The notes under the pieces: model-generated
Told to the model about the DNA's origin: nothing
Databases searched by the model: none
What the model saw: only the letters and a program-made list of their open reading frames with translations
Program-made: the position numbers and the translations under genes
Origin: Bacillota bacterium
Lineage (GTDB): Bacteria > Bacillota_A > Clostridia > Lachnospirales > Bianqueaceae
Assembly (NCBI GenBank): GCA_017420625.1
Contig: JAFOIR010000303.1
Coordinates: 1 to 7,422, forward strand
Direction of reading: 5' to 3'
Length of the DNA stretch: 7,422 bases
Shown here: positions 5,587 through 7,422 of the stretch, piece by piece
How the letters are laid out: the number at the start of each line of letters is the position of its first letter
How positions within the stretch are numbered: the first letter of the stretch is position 1

Positions 5587-6275
5587 TAACCGAAGAGATC
5601 CGAAGTGAGCTGAAGCTTTTGGCGGATCCGGCTTACCGGGATTTCTCGGCAGGCCTTAACCCAACTGTTTCCAAAGACACAGTGATCGGCGTACGGACGC
5701 CGGCGCTTCGGAAATATGCAAAGGAGCTGGTGAAGACAGAAGAGACCGAGGAATTTCTTCAGGATCTTCCGCACCAGACTTTTGACGAAAACCAGCTGCA
5801 TGCCTTTATTATTTCCGAAATCAAGGACTATACGAAATGCATGCAGGAACTCGAAAGATTCCTTCCTTATGTCGATAACTGGGCGACCTGCGATCAGATG
5901 TCACCGAAGATCTTCAGGAAACACCGGAAAGAGCTTCTGGAACCTATCAAAGAATGGATTCGTTCCGACCATACCTATACGATCCGCTTTGGGGTAGGGA
6001 TGCTGATGGAACACTTTTTGGACGAAGACTTTGATCCCGCGTATCCGGAGATGGTCGCAAATCTTGTTTCCGAGGAGTATTACGTCCGGATGATGATCGC
6101 CTGGTACTTTGCCACTGCGCTGGCCAAACAATATGAAGTGATTCTTCCATTTATTGAGGAAAAGCGGCTGGATGACTGGACGCATAACAAAACGATTCAG
6201 AAAGCGGTGGAAAGTTATCGGATCACTCCGGAGCAAAAAGAGTATTTGAAAAGCCTGAAAGTAAAGAAAAAATAA
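5583..6275 (+). CDS. AlkD-like DNA alkylation repair protein (HEAT-repeat DNA glycosylase family)
   Basis: The 230-residue protein fits the AlkD family (COG4912), HEAT-like helical-repeat DNA glycosylases that remove bulky or charged alkylated bases such as 3-methyladenine and 7-methylguanine. Recognisable segments are TVIGVRTPALRKYAKEL (33-49), VDNWATCDQMSPKIF (97-111), TIRFGVGMLM (133-142), YYVRMMIAWYFATALAKQY (166-184) and HNKTIQKAVESYRI (201-214). Trp100 and Asp104 have the W-x3-D spacing of Trp109/Asp113 in Bacillus cereus AlkD; Arg135 and Trp174 are candidates for its Arg148 and Trp187. The start is the ATG at 5583, inside the ATGA overlap with the reductase stop; a frame beginning 57 bp upstream would overlap the reductase's Cys-rich coding end without reason. 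Only a weak GCAGGA precedes it, so translation is probably coupled. Related non-catalytic AlkD2-type proteins exist, so activity is likely rather than certain. Confidence 0.9.
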   Translation: MITEEIRSELKLLADPAYRDFSAGLNPTVSKDTVIGVRTPALRKYAKELVKTEETEEFLQDLPHQTFDENQLHAFIISEIKDYTKCMQELERFLPYVDNWATCDQMSPKIFRKHRKELLEPIKEWIRSDHTYTIRFGVGMLMEHFLDEDFDPAYPEMVANLVSEEYYVRMMIAWYFATALAKQYEVILPFIEEKRLDDWTHNKTIQKAVESYRITPEQKEYLKSLKVKKK

Positions 6276-6279
6276 AAAA

Positions 6280-6324
6280 ATTAAGTCCCGGTTGATCATT
6301 CAAGTCAGCCGGGACTTAATCTTT
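6280..6324. terminator. Strong bidirectional intrinsic terminator
   Basis: ATTAAGTCCCGGTTGA (6280-6295) pairs with TCAGCCGGGACTTAAT (6305-6320), giving 16 consecutive pairs with one G-U, around a 9-nt loop. On the plus strand CTTTT follows. On the minus strand the upstream A-run (6274-6280) gives a T-tract. It lies 4 bp after the AlkD-like gene and about 41 bp after the convergent 60-aa gene, so it can end both transcripts. Confidence 0.9.
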
Positions 6325-6361
6325 TATATGTGGTTGTTATGAGAGTAATCTATGCAATGAA

Positions 6362-6544
6362 TCAGGCCGCTTTCTGCGGACGAACACGGAAGGTTCCGCC
6401 GAAGACATTCACGAAGTTTTCACGATCCTGATTAAGGCTCACCAGAACTTCGGAAAAATCTTTTCTGTCTTCCTTACGAGTTTCTTTATCAGCTTTACGG
6501 GTATCCTGAACTTTAGCAAGATTGTTGTAGTAGACTTCAAACAT
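6362..6544 (-). CDS. Small highly charged 60-aa protein, unknown function
   Basis: I do not recognise this protein. It is a likely real gene because AGGAGG (6558-6553 on the minus strand) lies 8 nt before the ATG, a perfect consensus promoter lies further up, and a bidirectional terminator follows the stop. The sequence has a hydrophobic/aromatic start (MFEVYYNNLAKV), a long charged middle (about 11-33, rich in Lys, Arg, Asp, Glu, with RKADKETRKEDRKD) likely to form an amphipathic helix or coiled coil, and a distinctive C-terminus (VNVFGGTFRVRPQKAA). There are about 12 basic and 10 acidic residues and no Cys. It has no signal peptide or membrane segment, so it is probably cytosolic and could bind RNA, the ribosome or a protein partner. 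The neighbours give no clue beyond the divergent LacI-type regulator. Confidence 0.8.
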   Translation of the reverse strand: MFEVYYNNLAKVQDTRKADKETRKEDRKDFSEVLVSLNQDRENFVNVFGGTFRVRPQKAA

Positions 6545-6578
6545 TGTTTTTTCCTCCTGGTTTATTTTTTATTGGAAG

Positions 6579-6607
6579 GAGAGCGTTTATTTATTGCGTT
6601 TGCTCTC
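6579..6607 (-). promoter_or_regulatory. Possible 5' leader hairpin of the 60-aa gene
   Basis: In the roughly 74-nt leader on the minus strand, GAGAGC (6607-6602) can pair with GCTCTC (6584-6579) around an A-rich 17-nt loop. It lies upstream of the AGGAGG site (6558-6553) and does not occlude it, so stabilisation of the mRNA is more likely than translational repression. The stem is only 6 bp. Confidence 0.35.
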
Positions 6608-6624
6608 TCTTTCGTTCTGAGGCT

Positions 6625-6653
6625 ATTATATGACAAATAAAAATTTTTGTCAA
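6625..6653 (-). promoter_or_regulatory. Perfect consensus promoter of the 60-aa gene
   Basis: TTGACA (6653-6648) and TATAAT (6630-6625) on the minus strand, both exact consensus, are separated by exactly 17 bp. Transcription would start near 6618, giving a leader of about 74 nt. The spacer holds the inverted repeat TGACAAA (6631-6637) / TTTGTCA (6646-6652), which could be an operator. Upstream lies a dense run of A/T tracts. Confidence 0.9.
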
Positions 6654-6709
6654 TATGTTTTTAAAAAGTTTTTATAAAATTTTTGGAATATTTTTAAAAA
6701 GAAATTTTT
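6654..6709. promoter_or_regulatory. A/T-tract UP-element and bent-DNA candidate
   Basis: This roughly 55-bp stretch is almost pure A/T. It contains TTTTTAAAAAG twice (6658-6668 and 6691-6701, 33 bp apart, near three helical turns), plus AAAATTTTT (6676-6684) and AAATTTTT (6702-6709). Several tracts sit about 9-10 bp apart. It lies immediately upstream of the -35 of the 60-aa gene's promoter, where UP elements for the RNA polymerase alpha subunit occur. It also lies upstream of the LacI-family promoter (6718-6746). Confidence 0.6.
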
Positions 6710-6717
6710 GTGAAGAA

Positions 6718-6746
6718 TTGCTCCCGGTCTGAAGATGCTGTATAAT
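6718..6746 (+). promoter_or_regulatory. Promoter of the LacI-family regulator
   Basis: TTGCTC (6718-6723) and a perfect TATAAT (6741-6746) are spaced by 17 bp. Transcription would start near 6753, about 35 nt before the ATG. The weak -35 suggests modest expression, as is usual for a regulator. Confidence 0.7.
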
Positions 6747-6787
6747 GGAAGTAACGAAAGCAAATCCCCTCCGGAAGAGGTGTGAAA

Positions 6788-7422
6788 ATGAAAGCAAAAG
6801 AATTAGCAAAACTTCTCGGTGTCTCCCCATCCACGGTCTCTGTCGTGCTGAATGGGAAGCCTGGTATCAGTGATCATTTGCGTACCACTCTCGAAGAAAA
6901 AATCCGGGAGATGGGTTACGGCGCTATGCTGAAGGATCCGGGTTCTGCTGTTCGGCAGAGTGCATCTGCAGTCCCGGTAATCGCTTATCTGATCTACATG
7001 GAAGAAGAACAGCCCAATGAATTTTCGTTCTTTCCCTCTGTGATCCAGGGTGTTGAAAGCGAGACGACTTATCTTGGCATGAACCTGGTTATTCTTCATA
7101 TGGACTGCAACTGTCAGGGGACGCTCAAGGAACGGTTGGAGAAGATCGGCAATGTAGTCGGCTGTGTCGTGCAGGTCCAGGAATTTACGGATGAACTGAT
7201 GAAGGATATCGAATCTATTGATATTCCCAGCGTTTTTATCGATGTCTATAACCCGGAACTTCGCTTAAGTTCCGTGAATGTAGACAATCGCCAGGCCATG
7301 CATCAAACCGTCAAGTATCTGAAAGAACATGGACATAAGAAAATCGGCTATGTCCATGGCTACTGCAATTTGAATTTTGAACTGGACCGGCGCTTTTCCT
7401 TTATCCGAGCGCTGGCTGCACT
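6788..7422 (+). CDS. LacI-family transcriptional regulator, 3' end beyond window
   Basis: The frame opens at ATG 6788, preceded by GAGGTG at 5 nt, and runs off the window after 211 codons; typical family members have 330-345 residues. The N-terminus is a LacI helix-turn-helix: KELAKLLGVSPSTVSVVLNG (residues 4-23). A periplasmic-binding-protein-like sensor domain follows from about residue 62 (VPVIAYLIY, then SVIQGVESETTYLGMNLVIL). It includes the family's dimer/ligand block VNVDNRQAM and the HGHKKIGYVHG segment. The usual hinge-helix motif (pN-x2-AR-x-L after the GY) is not obvious here (MGYGAMLKDPGSAVRQ). The gene is divergent from the 60-aa gene, with a shared 243-bp intergenic region, so it may control that gene or unseen downstream genes. 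The inducer is unknown; a sugar or sugar phosphate is usual. Confidence 0.92.
   Translation, partial: MKAKELAKLLGVSPSTVSVVLNGKPGISDHLRTTLEEKIREMGYGAMLKDPGSAVRQSASAVPVIAYLIYMEEEQPNEFSFFPSVIQGVESETTYLGMNLVILHMDCNCQGTLKERLEKIGNVVGCVVQVQEFTDELMKDIESIDIPSVFIDVYNPELRLSSVNVDNRQAMHQTVKYLKEHGHKKIGYVHGYCNLNFELDRRFSFIRALAA

Noticed and set aside
6766..6780. Operator for the LacI-family protein or ribosome-site-masking hairpin (CCTC/GAGG)
   Set aside because: Only four pairs and no convincing central CG palindrome; too weak to call.
6803..7099. 98-codon minus-strand frame
   Set aside because: Antisense to the LacI-family gene, whose helix-turn-helix and sensor motifs are clear.

Overview
The window looks like chromosomal DNA from a low-to-mid GC anaerobic Bacillota (Firmicutes). 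Supporting this are strong AGGAGG-type ribosome binding sites, sigma-A-like promoters with 17-bp spacers, U-tailed terminators, ATGA-coupled genes, and a lysoplasmalogenase-like gene and an Fe-S aldo/keto reductase, both typical of anaerobes. The Erysipelotrichales are a guess from general flavour only. I see no rRNA, tRNA, CRISPR, transposase or phage gene.

Layout. (a) 1-606: 3' part of a multi-pass membrane protein of unknown function (+). (b) 607-1056: no convincing gene, but a cluster of inverted repeats including a 16-bp hairpin, then two terminators facing the minus-strand genes. (c) 1057-2924, minus strand: a two-gene operon, a threonine-aldolase-family PLP enzyme followed with ATGA overlap by a xylose-isomerase-like TIM-barrel sugar isomerase/epimerase. 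A promoter inside the longest reading frame shows that the aldolase starts at 2924, not at the upstream TTG. (d) 2985-3094: divergent control region. (e) 3095-6275, plus strand: a four-gene operon of LUD-domain protein, YhhN/TMEM86 lysoplasmalogenase-like membrane protein, aldo/keto reductase with two C-terminal 4Fe-4S motifs, and AlkD-like DNA alkylation repair protein (ATGA overlap). It ends at a strong bidirectional terminator (6280-6324). (f) 6362-6544, minus strand: an unrecognised, highly charged 60-aa protein behind a perfect TTGACA-17-TATAAT promoter with an A/T-tract upstream region. (g) 6788-7422: 5' part of a divergent LacI-family regulator, cut by the window end.

How they may work together. 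The plus-strand operon can be read as aldehyde handling: the YhhN family releases fatty aldehydes from lysoplasmalogens, the aldo/keto reductase could reduce carbonyls, and AlkD-family proteins act on damaged DNA. This is inference. The minus-strand pair suggests catabolism of a beta-hydroxy amino acid or sugar-derived compound, substrate unknown. The most unusual items are the 60-aa gene with its near-ideal promoter and the inverted-repeat cluster after the first gene.
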